Notes: a model not told the origin generated them from the sequence alone. DNA of 64,000 nucleotides from Mesodorylaimus sp. YZB2_4 (GCA_030248295.1 JASANH010000950.1:48224-112223); one strand, 5' to 3'. Shown: positions 36,001 through 47,029, counted from the first letter of the stretch. A program made the numbers and translations.

Positions 36001-37038
36001 TCGTCGAATGGCTATTTCCCCAAGTTCAAACATGGAAGTGGCCGCCGAGTATTGGCGGAGAAAAGACGGGCAGGACGATCACGTCGCAAGTACTGACCAT
36101 GGGGGCCAGTGCGAGTGTGCAATGCACGGTGCAGGAGCAAGTGACAACGAGCGATTCCGTGGTCGTGGTTGAAGTGACCAGTTTTGGATGCAAGGCCTCC
36201 GAATTAGCCACCTGGTTGAAGATGGCGGTGTGGTTGAAGATGATGGTGAGTCTATGGAACTGGGTCGGGTATGCAGAGCTACTCTGCAGTAGGCTCTGGG
36301 GGGGATCTAAAAAGTCTGACGAACCTTGTAGGCCTTCATCTATGGGCTGCGACACATTTGGTTTCCCAGGTGGCTTTTCAGGAACTGGTAAGGCGTCAGC
36401 CTGCCTGCCAATCGGGTGGTTTTTGGTTCGAACCTCAGGCACCTGATTTCTTCTCTGAGTTAAAAAACTGACTGAGTCGTGCACGCTGTCAATCCTGGAT
36501 CCCGTCAGAGTATCCTGATAGGGGCTCGGACAGGTGCAAAACTAGCTTTAGGTTAGCTTCATTCAGTTGGTGTTCCGTCAGTCTTTGCAATTTGCCTGCA
36601 AAGTACTCCTGCTCGAAGTTTTTTGCCCCAGATATTTCAGATTCCCAATAGGCATGTGTGGCCTGTGGGGAGCCGCGTGGCTCAGTTGGTTAAGGCGTTG
36701 GTCCCGCATTGTTTGGACTATCAACCTTAATCTGGAGGCCGCAGTACCTTCTCCATTCAGCGTGTTACAGAATGTCGTATCTCTGACCTGGAGCGCTGGT
36801 GGCTCAGGTTGAGCCTCGCATTAATTTCCTGAAAAAAAGAACTTAAACAGCCCCAAAAAACTGGCTCATACTGTAGTTATGATTATTTATGGTGTTTCTG
36901 TTTCAGCTCGCCATTCGCAAAATGCGGAAATATTCGACCAAAGTATTCTTAGATTGGCACGCCTTATCAGTATCGGACAAGTCGCTTGATGTTGAGGAGT
37001 TGAGTGATTATTTGAGCTCGAAACTGCCTTTCGCTTAG
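33093..37038 (+). CDS. Unidentified 380-residue protein: N-terminal helix plus beta-rich domain
   Basis: Four exons: 33093-33230, 35317-35920, 35977-36245, 36907-37038. The sum of 1143 nt closes exactly in frame with matching phases, strong evidence for a real gene. Residues 1-46 form a charged helix (DLAKAKLEELGEVEKRIE) running into KSKQEFAQLSIATRLKSEF. The rest is beta-strand-rich: HLRWRQLSNGRLLTVEISNR, ALIDWTVLIRIQPL, HALPRLDAGAKVAFEIYCK and SARPFLVQCQLARYFG. It ends in FLDWHALSVSDKSLDVEEL. Helix followed by beta-sandwiches recalls Fanconi core proteins FAAP100/FANCB, but I cannot confirm homology and their N-terminal propeller is absent. It is same-strand between VPS35L and TIP30-1, with an acceptor-like site 10 nt before the ATG. 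An earlier coding exon cannot be excluded. Confidence 0.75.
33765..34110. mobile_element. TIR element in intron 1 of the unidentified gene
   Basis: About 45-bp inverted ends: CCGTCAAGTCGAACTTGACA-AAACCAAACATTG on the left, and its inverse around 34050-34096 (TTTTGTAAAGTTCGACTTGA). A second internal inverted pair (TTGGTCAGCGTCTAAAG; AATTGGTTAGACGCTT) lies nearer the centre. Part of the centre is similar to about 28210-28310. No ORF. Confidence 0.7.
34755..34975 (+). repeat. Dispersed repeat (family C), direct copy
   Basis: Matches 19240-19475 block for block, including GTTTGGCCTGTGGAGAAGG, AACCCGTCGGGTTGAT and CTCCGATGTAGG. It lies in intron 1 of the unidentified gene. Confidence 0.7.
36665..36812 (+). 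repeat. tRNA-like SINE fragment (family G)
   Basis: Starts GCCGCGTGGCTCAGTTGGTT-AAGGCGTTGG, a tRNA 5' half with a good A box. It matches the reverse strand of 59775-59895. No clear B box remains. It lies in the last intron of the unidentified gene. Confidence 0.5.
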
Positions 37039-37281
37039 TGCTCTTGGTTGATTCTCATGTCTCGTGCGGCCTGCTTATACTTTTCTGCCTCTTCATTTCG
37101 CGTTTAGCAATAAACGTGTTATCAGTGGAATGTGCTGGTATGAATTGGGCAAACAATGGTTATCTCGCCAGGATACTTGTTGTCGAGAGTGGGTGCTGGT
37201 TCTAAGTTTTAGGGGATGGTATAATCGAGATTGTTTTTAGGAACATTAGTCAGATCCGTCCAGTTGATGTCAACGGAGTGA

Positions 37282-40241
37282 ATGGCGACTGAGACGCAGA
37301 AAACGGGATTTCAATCGAAAATGGCCTTCGTGATTGGATTCACGGGCGAAACGGGAAAAGAATTGGTGAAAGAGCTGCTGCAACGGAAGGTGTTTCAAAA
37401 AGTGGTGCTGATTGGGCGAAGGAAAGTGGAGTTGGATGGAGAGTTGTATCAGGATGTGGTGAGTCAGGTCCGGAACGGGTCTTCAGCTGTGCATTACAAC
37501 GCGATGGAGTCCAGGAGGGCCGCAGTGGTTTTTAACCAAGCTCGGCATACGCAGGAGAGAATGTAGAATAAAGTCAGCGAGACGAGAACTCCGACTTCAG
37601 CAAGGCAGGAAAGTCTTACGACTACGTGCGGCTGAAACATCAACCCGAGAGGTTGACGTGTCCCAGCCAGGGAAAATCGATTATTCTCTCCCACTCGCCA
37701 TGACCTACCAGGCATGAGGGCTGCTTTCAACAAAATGTACAGTAGGTGCCTGTGAAACCCTGGCTCGCTCAAAGCCTAAGACTTGCCCGAGGAAGCCAAC
37801 AGGCCAAAGGCGCGCTAAGTTTTGTTATCCAGCGTACCAAAAGGACTATTTAGACTCAGTTCTTGGAGCGGGGGTAGGGAGGTTCTGATAGACCCGTATG
37901 TGTAGGTGTAGTGTTCGGCTGAGGCCTCTACCTCGGCCGAGGTTGGCCACCCTCGACCTCGAGGAAAAACGGCCGAGGTTCGAGGTTCACAAACAAGATG
38001 CAATCAATAAGCTGTTTCACAGTTTGAAGACTGGGCGCACAAGTGTACCTGTGCCTCGCACGCAAAAATTTGCGCAATTTTGCTGCTAGCTTAATTAAAT
38101 CATTGTGGGACTGCTTCGTCCATATCCCTTGCCTTTTCATGCCAGTGGGTGAGTTGTCTCTTGAAGATACAGTCAGAAAAGAATGGAAATTCACACAAAC
38201 TTGCAGGAAGCATTACAAATTTAAGTTGGGGATTGTTGGCAAAAACCTCGAGCCTCGACCTCGACCTCGAAAAAAGTCATCCTCGGCCGAACACTACGTA
38301 GTTGCCACAGTGCAGGGAAGACAAGTCATTCTACCTCGACTTCGGTCTGACCCTGACTGGAGAGAGACGTAGCAGTTCCCTGAACCATTGCACTTGTAAG
38401 AGTATATTAGCCCAGTCTATCACACTTGGAGAGACATCTGTGGACATGTGTGAACATTCACATGTGGCATGCGCTGGTAGCTGCGGAGACATTGGTTTAT
38501 GCATCCCTATAACTAAGGACCCTGCTGCGCACTTGGCTTGGGCATTTGAGCTGTAGAAGAGTCCTGCCGCTTCTTGAAGTGAGGGGTACGCGAATATGAC
38601 AATCCTCATCCTCAGCCTATGACAGGTGAACAGAGCTGAAAGCCTGTTTCTCGTGCCAGTCAGGTCGCCTAGTTATTGTCTTCTACTTCCTTCCTGACTT
38701 GTCTTCATTTCAGGAACAGCGCGTTGTCGATTTCGACAATCTGGAGCAACACAAGGCTGCGTTCGAGAACTGCTCAGTGGGATTCTGCTGTTTAGGCACA
38801 ACTCGGTCGAAATCGGGCAGGGTAATCTAAGCGCGATTTCTTCTGATTATATCATATACGAATAAAACCTATTTTAGGATGGTTTTATAAAAGTGGACCA
38901 CGATTACGTCGTGAACACTGCAAAAGTAGCACACGAACAAGGCTGCAAACACTTCTCGGTCGTCAGCAGCCAAGGGGCCAATAAGAACAGTTGGTTTTTG
39001 TATATGAAAACCAAAGTATGGCATAGTTTTTTGAGAGGGATACGAGTGGATGAGGATGCGTCTGTTTTAGGGTCTGATGGAAGCGCATGTTGCCGAAATT
39101 GGATTTCCTCGTTTTACTGTCTTCCACCCTGCGTAAGCTGTTTTGCAACACTTTGGTCGACTTGGTTACAGAAAAGCTCAAAGTTATGACCCCTACTTTT
39201 GCGGGCGGTTATGATAGCGGATGGTGATCGGGAAGCGTGCTTAGAATAGCAATGCTCGCTAAGGTTTGGGGCCCAAATTTCTAGTATCCCGAAAATTGGG
39301 TCTATCCTTGATATTAATGCAGTAGTCACACGAAGAAAGTAATACACAACTAGCAAAGCTACCGCACGCATGAAACTGGCAGGTTGTATCGGTGTAGTGC
39401 CAACAGTATTGTACTACAATGTCATTTGTCTTACTTTCGTGTGTGTGTGGGGCCTCGTGTCATGCCATACTTTATCCATAGCCAAGCACCATGAGGCGCA
39501 GTCGAGGGCTAAGGAACACATATTTGACAATCATTTTTCACCCTACGGGAGTCGAACCCACCCCTGGAAGTGCGCACCCAGCGTGAGAGGCAGACACTTT
39601 AAACCGCTAGGCCACGACGACCCGGGCCTCAAGTTCTGGCGTCCTTACGTTGTAGTCCGGATTCCAAGCTACATCGGCAGGGTTTGTAATCTGTGTGCCT
39701 CTTTTTATGTGCATTAGCTTTGCCATATGCTGATGATGGCCGTGTGATGCGGTCGAGCGTCCGTTTACATATCTTGTGTAACGAACGCACCCAGGGGCGG
39801 GAGATGTGACAGACGGTGTCTGGGCAAGTCTGGCGATCTTCCAGCCAGGGGAGAGTATTGATGTTTCGACCGCCAGGAATGCTGGTTACGCTTAAGTGGC
39901 AGGTAGTTTCCTCGTGTGGATATAATTGAGCGGTATTTCAAATTATGCCAACGAAGCCACTGCTTATGCTTATGAATACAGTGATTACAGAAACTGTTTT
40001 GAAAATTTTTAGATTCATTCTTTGTGATCGTCAGGAACGGCGCATTGGCGAGCGATTGCTAATGGCTGCGATAAAGCCGATGGTTTGGACTATGCCGACA
40101 GTTGGTTCTGTTCCAGCGAACACGATCGCTAAGGCCATGATCGCTGATTTGTGGCGGAAGACAGAGAACAAGGTGGATGTTATTGAGAATCGGCAAATCC
40201 ATCAGTTGGCGAAGGAACTGGATGCGAGTGTGGAAAAGTGA
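37282..40241 (+). CDS. HTATIP2: HTATIP2/TIP30-like NAD(P)-binding oxidoreductase, copy 1
   Basis: Atypical short-chain dehydrogenase (CC3/TIP30), linked in vertebrates to apoptosis, transcription and nuclear import or endosomal roles. Five exons: 37282-37458, 38714-38821, 38878-39015, 39071-39132, 40013-40241. 714 nt gives 237 residues (human 242). Rossmann nucleotide loop GFTGETGKELV, IGRRKVEL, VVDFDNLEQH, GFCCLGTT, DHDYV, HFSVVSSQGANK, catalytic-type YMKTK (YxxxK), ILCDRQERR and a C-terminal IENRQIHQLAKEL. This is the most diverged copy: FHPA replaces the usual FRPG. Intron 1 carries a family B element and a hAT-like MITE; intron 4 carries a family A SINE. An acceptor-like ATTGTTTTTAG lies 41 nt before the ATG. 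Confidence 0.93.
37529..37729 (-). mobile_element. TIR element (family B), inverted copy
   Basis: Reverse complement of the core at 12791-12986 (GAAACATCAACCCGAGAGGT, AATCGATTATTCTCTCCCAC, CACTCGCCATGACCTACCAG). It lies in intron 1 of TIP30 copy 1. Confidence 0.7.
37909..38296. mobile_element. hAT-like MITE, second family
   Basis: 388 bp with inverted ends TAGTGTTCGGC and GCCGAACACTA. Near-identical 8-bp flanks (TGTAGGTG and CGTAGTTG, 6 of 8) look like an aged target duplication. Subterminal stretches repeat CCTCGA/TCGAGG, as CCCCGAC units do in the element at 2933. No ORF. Confidence 0.75.
39465..39625 (-). mobile_element. tRNA-derived SINE (family A), inverted copy
   Basis: Reverse strand: TAGCGGTTTAAAGTGTCTGC, CCTCTCACGCTGGGTGC, B box GGTTCGACTCC and CCCTCGACTGCGCC. 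It lies in intron 4 of TIP30 copy 1. Confidence 0.7.
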
Positions 40242-40600
40242 TGGGAAGGCCGTGGCGTGTGTAGCTGCTGATTGTCAGCGTTGTGGTGAGCAGTGTGCTT
40301 TTGTATATGCAATCTGTGATGTGCCTTTGAAGTAATTGTTGCTTGCAGTAAGTGCCAGTGGTCTGTGTTGTCAGAGGGCAGACGGTGATTCCTTTTGCTG
40401 TTTGGTATTTTTGTAATAAACCATTATTTACTTTTGTAGTGTCTGCTATGATAAAGTGATACGCTATCAGCGATACCTTTACTAGACCCTCTTAGCTCGT
40501 CTGTTTGCACGTGGGCTTCCAGGACTGGCTTATCTTTTGCGTCGCTGCGCAAGTGGTTCATCCGTCTCGATCAAGTCCTTCTGACTACTTCTGGTCCTAA

Positions 40601-42021
40601 ATGGCTGCTGACACTGCTAATGATAAATCCGAATATGAGTCTAAAATGGCCTTTGTGATTGGATTCACGGGGGAGACGGGCAAGGAGTTGGTCAAGGAAT
40701 TGTTGCAGCGTAAGGTCTTCAAGAAACTGATTCTTATTGGACGGAGGCAAGTGCCGTTGGAAGGAGAATTGTACAAGGATGCGGTAAGTTGCAGCATATT
40801 CGTTGGACCACTGCACCACCAATGTATCAACAATATCATTCCAATCAAATTAATGCAATATCCACGTGGTCGCTACTGATCAAGAATTTCCCGCCTTTTT
40901 TAGTTTGAAATTTACAAGCTGTGTACTGTATTCAAGTTTTCATAGAAAATATTGCACAATTTCAACTCGCCCTGGCATGCTTCTTTCTTCCTTTTGCCCA
41001 GTTGGCTGTGGCTGAAACTTTATTACGGATTTTACTGGTTTTTTGGGATAGAAAATGAGACTTGCCCCTCTCCCATGAATAGGACTAGGAGCGATCGGTC
41101 GAATGTGAGACTTTGCGGCTGCAGTATTTGTGTTTCTCTAGTTTTTCCATGCGTCTCTTGTCATTTCAGGAACAAAAAGTCATTGACTTTGACAATATGG
41201 AACAACACAAGGCGGCCTTCGGAAACTGTTCTGCTGGATTCTGCTGTTTGGGCACGACTAGAGGCAAATCGGGAGCAGTAAGTGGTCTTTTCATGGTACT
41301 GCGCATTTTTTAATTTTGATTTGATTGAAGGCTGGTTTTGTGAAAATCGAACACGATTATGTGGTGGAAGCGGCGAAGGTGGCGCACTCGCAAGGATGCC
41401 AACATTTTGCTGTGGTCAGCTCTCAGAGCGCCAACAAGGACAGCCGGCTGTTGTATATGAGGACGAAAGTAAGTTGGGTGAAAGAGGGGATGGTAGGGAA
41501 ATGATGTGTATTGTCTTCAGGGATTGATGGAACAACATGTGGCTGAGATTGGATTCCGGCGATTTTCAAGCTTTCGACCAGGGTAGGTCCAGAATACAGT
41601 CATAGTGTGGCTATTGTAGCCAGCGCACCCAGGCGGCGGGAAAAGTGAGAGATTGAAGTCTCTGGGGCAAAAAACTCTGACGAGGGAAGGCAAATCTCGC
41701 GACTCTACCTACCGCTGATTCATCGACTGCAGTGGTCTGCCAGCCAGGGGAGGGTATCGATCTCCCGACAGCCAGCAATGCATTACACTACAATGCATTG
41801 GCCATTTTAGATTGATTTTATGCGACCGCCCGAATCGCAGTATACCCGAATGGCTGGGTATCATTTTCTTGAAACCTGTCGTGTGGGCCAGGCCGACCTG
41901 GCTGTCAGTTCCGGCCAACACTATCGCCAAGGCTATGATCGCCGACTTGTATCGCAAGGATTGCAAGCCGGTCGAGTTTATTGAGAACGCGGATATTCAT
42001 CGGTTGGGCAAAGAGGTATGA
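40601..42021 (+). CDS. HTATIP2: HTATIP2/TIP30-like oxidoreductase, copy 2
   Basis: Five exons: 40601-40783, 41170-41277, 41331-41468, 41521-41582, 41811-42021. 702 nt gives 233 residues. Exons 2, 3 and 4 are exactly 108, 138 and 62 nt, as in the other two copies. Motifs: GFTGETGKELV, IGRRQVPL, VIDFDNMEQH, GFCCLGTTR, YMRTK, SFRPG-LILCDRPNR, and a shortened C-terminus ending DIHRLGKEV. It is closer to copy 3 than to copy 1 in the last exon (VEFIENADIHRL). Introns are short apart from intron 1. The start ATGGCTGCTG precedes a short variable leader before KMAFVIGF. Confidence 0.93.
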
Positions 42022-42697
42022 AGTGTTGCACTGAATAGACCAGCTTTCAACTGATGTGCGTAAGGGATCTGGTTCTGCAGTCAGGGTGGTGCATGGTGGT
42101 GACGTTCATGTAGCTTGCAGTGGAGTGTGTGCTCGGTTGGCATGTATCAGTTTATGTGCGCCCATTCTTTTCTATTAGCACTGGAGTGTGTAGTTGGTCG
42201 AGATAAAGTGCAATGGTTGATAGTGTTCACCCCTATTTGGCAGTGTGGTTGACCAGACTTCACCTTTGCAGTGGTTGGAGTGAACTGGGTGGCCACCAGC
42301 GCGCGTTGGGCAACATGCTTGACAAAAAGCTAGACTCTATGCCTCGCGATGACAAGTGCAGCAGACAAATACTCAAGGGACGGCCAAGGCAGAATCGAGA
42401 TGGGGTGTCCAGTGTAATGCCCTATGGGAGGGGGTGGTCGTACCGGTGCAATGTCCATTTATGTTGTGACTGCTGTATGACATTGAGAACATGCAACAGA
42501 CTTTCACTTGCTGTACTGTGTGTGCAGTAAACCGTCAGTGCACCATCGCAGTGTCTCTACTGTATGTGACATCACCAATACTTTGCTCAGCGCCAATCGG
42601 CTTTACCTCGTCATTGTTTACCAAAGGGCTTTAGGAGTTGGCAAAGGCGTCACCGCTTACCCACCTCACACCAGTCCCAGCCTCGCTCGCTCGCTCG

Positions 42698-43818
42698 ATG
42701 GCCGATGGTGTCAGGTCGGAATATCAATCAAAGATGGCTTTTGTGGTTGGCTACACGGGAGAGACGGGCAAGGAATTGGTCAGGGAACTGCTGCAGCGCA
42801 AGGTGTTCCAAAAGCTGATTCTAATTGGGCGGAGACAAGTGCAGTTGGAAGGAGAATTGTACAAGGATGCGGTGAGTCGGGGTCAGGAAAGATTAAAAGT
42901 TGAATGCGTGACCCTATCCCACCACTGTGACCAGGATGGGCAGGGCTTTTGATGATAGTCCAAATGTTCGCCAATACAGACAGTTGCCCCCTGACAACTA
43001 CTGCTGTACAGAGCTGTCAGCTAGGAACGCCACCCGTCAGGGTGATGTTTCTGCCATGGACCTGGTCGGAAGATGCAGAAGCTCCACTGGTCACTCCCTC
43101 CTGTACTATAACCCAACTTACTGTATAACGTTCGAAGTTCAGGAACAAAGAGTCATCGACTTTGACAATATCGACCAGCACAAATCCGCCTTTGAGGATT
43201 GTTCAGTTGGATTTTGCTGCTTGGGCACGACTATGGCAAAATCAGGACCAGTAAGCCTGATTCTGTTTCTTGTACTTGTACAGCATATCGACCATTGCAG
43301 GCTGGTTTTGTGAAAATCGATCATGATTACGTGGTGCAAGTGGCAAGAACAGCACATTCGCAGGGCTGTCAGCACTTTTCAGTGGTTAGTTCGCGAGGAA
43401 CTGATAAGAACAGTCGATTCTTGTATCTCAGAACAAAGGTAAGAGAAGGTCAAGTGGCGCTCATTCCTGACTATATCCCTTTTTTAGGGACTAATGGAGC
43501 ACCACGTGGCCGAGTTAGGATTTCGACGATTCACAATTTTTCGACCTGGGTAACCAGCACATTTCTTTGGCCATATTTGGCTGAGGCATAACCCCTGCCT
43601 TTTGCAGATTGATTCTTTGCGACCGTCCGAATCGTACGATGCGGGAATGGTTAGGCATCATTGCCTTGAAACCAATCGTGTGGGCTCGACCAACATGGAT
43701 GTCGGTTCCAGCTACAACCATAGCCAAGGCTATGGTGGCGGATCTGCATCGCAAGGATTACAAGCCAGTGGATTTTGTTGAGAACGCGGATATTCATCGA
43801 TTGGCCAAAGAATTGTGA
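42698..43818 (+). CDS. HTATIP2: HTATIP2/TIP30-like oxidoreductase, copy 3
   Basis: Five exons: 42698-42871, 43143-43250, 43301-43438, 43488-43549, 43608-43818. 693 nt gives 230 residues with the same phases and internal exon sizes as copies 1 and 2. Motifs: GYTGETGKELVRELL, IGRRQVQL, VIDFDNIDQH, HFSVVSSRGTDK, YLRTK, FRPG-LILCDRPNR, DFVENADIHRLAKEL. The ATG at 42698 is preferred over an upstream in-frame ATG at 42638, because the intervening 20 residues are not conserved. Intron 1 includes a block (about 42995-43115) shared with 23225-23350. Confidence 0.93.
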
Positions 43819-45880
43819 GGAGTATCATTTGCACAAGATTCTTGGTTCAGGGTGGTGCACTTGTCTCGAGTGTAGTGCTAGCATGTGGTTATTATCCATA
43901 GGCCGTAGCGTGTAGTAAGCAAGGTATCCTGGCCATGGCCTTCACGACACAATATAGGGCAACTCTGGAATGGCTTAATTTGCTCACAGTCAGAGCGGAG
44001 ATGCATTTTAAATAATAAACGTGAATGATACAACAGCTGGGACCAATTTGTTCGTTCAAGGCCCCCCAGTCATCATATTTTCGTGGAGATCTGAAACAGA
44101 AGCGACTTTGCGTATTGAGGGAACCCGAAAAATACATGTACCGCAAGGAAGTACGATGATTTTAAGAAAAAATCGTAAAAACCACTAATTTTTAAAATTT
44201 GGAGGGGGCCCGCGCCGCTCCAGTTTTCCACGGGACCCGTTTTGCATATCCTGATAGCTAGTCAGCCGCCAAACCGTCTGAGCAAGGGTTTTGCGGGAGT
44301 CAGCACACACAGGTGTGCCCCTCTGCGTGTCTCCACTAGGAGCACCTCCACGCGAGGGCATCCTGGACAGGACACCGACTTCCTCGGACGATGGTGGGGG
44401 CTTTGAACCCTGTCGGTTCGACAGGCGAGACTGTCTCCTCGTTTGGCTTCCGTCTCTCCACTCGGAGCACCTCGGCGGTACCGGGTGAGTCACCCACGGC
44501 CTGGCGTGCAAGGTCAGCGAGGGTTTATGGTTCGCAAACCGACAGGTGATCAGTGATTGAATCCAGGGCGAGCCCAGACGAGCTATACATGGTAAGCATG
44601 GGCACTGTGGCGGAGTCGTGGCTTCCCTGGTCCTGTGACCAGGGAACGGTACCTCCACTGTATATACATTGCATGTAATGCACTCGCATTCCCGCAAGAG
44701 TGTGTCGCAGAGGACATGATAGAAACCTGCATAGGCTGGCCACAATCTCGTGATAAAAAGCAGAAAATGAGATGTTCTTCATGAAAATTCTGATCAGAGT
44801 GGATTGTTAAGGCAACTCTGTGCGAAGCCATTGGAAATATTACAATGGGATTTAAGTGCGACGGCGACGAGTAATTAGGTTTTATGAATTACGATGCTTT
44901 CTCGGAAGTCTCACCCTCGAATATATCGCAAAAGATAAGCCTCCCAAATATGCCCTGGGGGCCTAGTTTAAACTTGCGCCTCAGGCCTTATTTTTGTTTT
45001 ACCAAATAACCAAACTTTTCGGGATCCTTTTTTATGGGCGCAAAAACTGCTAAAAAATGTCTAAGATCTATTTTGGAAATATTATCGTCCCTCGAATATT
45101 TTCCCGTCCATACTCTTAAGTGGTCTCTATTTCATCTGGGGAAACTTTCTAATATACGCCATACTCTGGCATTGCTTATGAGTTCTGTGAATTTCCACCT
45201 CAGTGATCGGCTAGCCTACCCCCACATAAATCTTACGCGTCTTTAATCTGTGATATATATTCAATCAATGAATCGCTTCATAATTTCTAGCTGGCTTATC
45301 GATCTCATGTCGACCGCCGACAGACCAGGGATATGCGCAGCACAATTTTTTAATCAAGCAGGTGAAAACTGTTAAACGAATAGGCGTATAGGGTGGAATG
45401 CATCCTACCGGCCTAGCTAGCCTGTTCTTTTCTGCAACTCAAACCATGCTTCAACCATGCGACCTTTGAGGCATTCACCGTTCAAGAATGCTACCATGAG
45501 CATGCCAAGTCATATCGTCAGATCGTAATGAGACCGGACGATTATGTTTTTGATCGATCTCTTCAAAATGGCCTGGGTTTTGTTTCCCTGTAGGCATTAA
45601 TCTATACGATAAGTCAAGTTGAATATCAATTTCGCCATGCAGGCTCTCCTGTTTTTCTTTCTCCCGTCATCATCTCCCTTTGAGTCTCTCTTTCTATCAA
45701 CCCAATTCACCCGAGTAGCTCTGGGCAGACCTTTAAGTAAGGGAGCAGCTGAAACTGATATCAATAAATAAGCAGGTGAGCTGCTTTGCAGCATAAATTA
45801 CGCTTGAAAACGCACTTTGACGCTTTTAATTCGCCATACTGACTCGGTTACTTTACTCGACGCAGGAGTCCACACATACC
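43819..45880. other. Spacer between TIP30 copy 3 and the GPCR gene
   Basis: About 2 kb without a convincing gene. It contains a family D SINE (44205-44600) and AT-rich sequence around 44870-45250. An acceptor-like TTTACTCGACGCAG ends 15 nt before the GPCR ATG. Confidence 0.5.
44205..44600 (-). mobile_element. tRNA-derived SINE (family D) copy
   Basis: Nearly identical to 16278-16640 over the body (CTCCACTAGGAGCACCTCCA, CTTCCTCGGACGATGG, TCTCCACTCGGAGCACCTCG). The tRNA-like head is degraded (GATTGAATCCAGGGCG on the plus strand). Confidence 0.75.
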
Positions 45881-46882
45881 ATGTCTCTCAACAACACGAC
45901 ATCCGTGCCACTGTCCGCAGTCACCATCTATCCGACTGAGATTATCTTATCAGGCCTGTACTGCTTGATGGCCGGGTTGGTCGGCATTGGGACCAATTCG
46001 TTGACCATAATTGGCATTTCGATGAACAAGAAACTGCGCACTCCTTGTTTCACAGTTCTGCTTGCCCACGCGATTTGTGGCTGGTTAATGGCCACTGGAT
46101 TCATCAACGATGGCGTGCAACGACTGGGAATTTTTATGAATGTGCTGGGTATCCGATACAGCAGGCTCGCTTGCTATGCCATGTTCATTCCCAAGAGCAT
46201 CAGCATTCCACCCAGCGCCATATTCGCCTGTGTTGTGGGCCTGGATCGCATGTACGGTATCGCATTTCCCGCCCAATATAGAAAGTACGCGAAAAGATTC
46301 GTCGCTGCATCATTGGTCTTCGGTGGTTGTGTGGGTCTAGGTAACATCTTGGCGGCCGGTCTCTCTGCTCCTGCTCCAATCACTGGAATGATCATGTGCT
46401 ACAACTTCTTCTCCGCCTTTCACCCCGCTTTCACAAGGTACTATACCAATCACAACTTAGCATTCTGCGTCTTATCAGTGTGCATCTATGCTTCGATCAC
46501 GAGCATCGTAAAGTGTCGGCAGATCAAAAGTGATGAAAGTTCCAATCGATTTTTACAAACTCAATTGTCCATTTTGCCCATCATGCAGACCATCATGGTG
46601 GCCTATTTAGTATTTGGTGTGTGCCCCGAGTTCATGGTTGCCATCCTAGCCCTGGTCCGAAACGGCATCTATCAGACAAAAATTGTTCTGTATTCGTCAA
46701 TGCTTAAAGTGACTAGTGTGTGTACCGACTTTTTTATTTTGCTATGGAAAAGCAAGGAATTCAAAACAACAATTGGACGACTGTTTCGCCGTGGAAACGC
46801 CGCAGTATTACCAGCGCCGAACACAGCCAACGCCAAAAGTGGAAGTGCCCAGGCAATCAGTATTCACGTTGTTCAAGCTTAA
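45881..46882 (+). CDS. Class A-like seven-transmembrane receptor (nematode SRSX-like)
   Basis: Single-exon gene of 333 residues. Seven hydrophobic segments are visible, starting near residues 21-48 (LYCLMAGLVGIGTNSLTIIG), with GTNSLTI resembling the TM1 GN motif. TM3 ends in LDRMYGIAFPAQYRKY, a DRY-type motif reading DRM followed by the AxxxPxxYR loop of nematode SRSX-type chemoreceptors. TM7 lacks NPxxY and reads VTSVCTDFFILLWKSKEF, again like the srsx NFFVYYWRSxEYR pattern. The short N-terminus has possible glycosylation sites (NNTT). The Cys pair in loops 1 and 2 is plausible but unproven. The ligand is unknown; a chemosensory or neuropeptide role is only inference. Confidence 0.85.
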   Translation: MSLNNTTSVPLSAVTIYPTEIILSGLYCLMAGLVGIGTNSLTIIGISMNKKLRTPCFTVLLAHAICGWLMATGFINDGVQRLGIFMNVLGIRYSRLACYAMFIPKSISIPPSAIFACVVGLDRMYGIAFPAQYRKYAKRFVAASLVFGGCVGLGNILAAGLSAPAPITGMIMCYNFFSAFHPAFTRYYTNHNLAFCVLSVCIYASITSIVKCRQIKSDESSNRFLQTQLSILPIMQTIMVAYLVFGVCPEFMVAILALVRNGIYQTKIVLYSSMLKVTSVCTDFFILLWKSKEFKTTIGRLFRRGNAAVLPAPNTANAKSGSAQAISIHVVQA

Positions 46883-47029
46883 ATTACAGTCGACCCACAA
46901 GGGAAGGCTTGCGAGCCGTGGGCGCATTTTTATAGGGTTGGTCATCACTTACTATTTTAAAAAGTCTAAAACCCTCGCTTCTGCGGTGGCAAGAAGGCAT
47001 TCGGACACTTCGCCATCACTGTTTCGCCC

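Noticed and set aside
35964-36446. 160-residue plus-strand open frame as an independent gene
   Set aside because: Its first part is exon 3 of the unidentified gene; the rest runs past a GTGAGT donor into intron and tRNA-like repeat.
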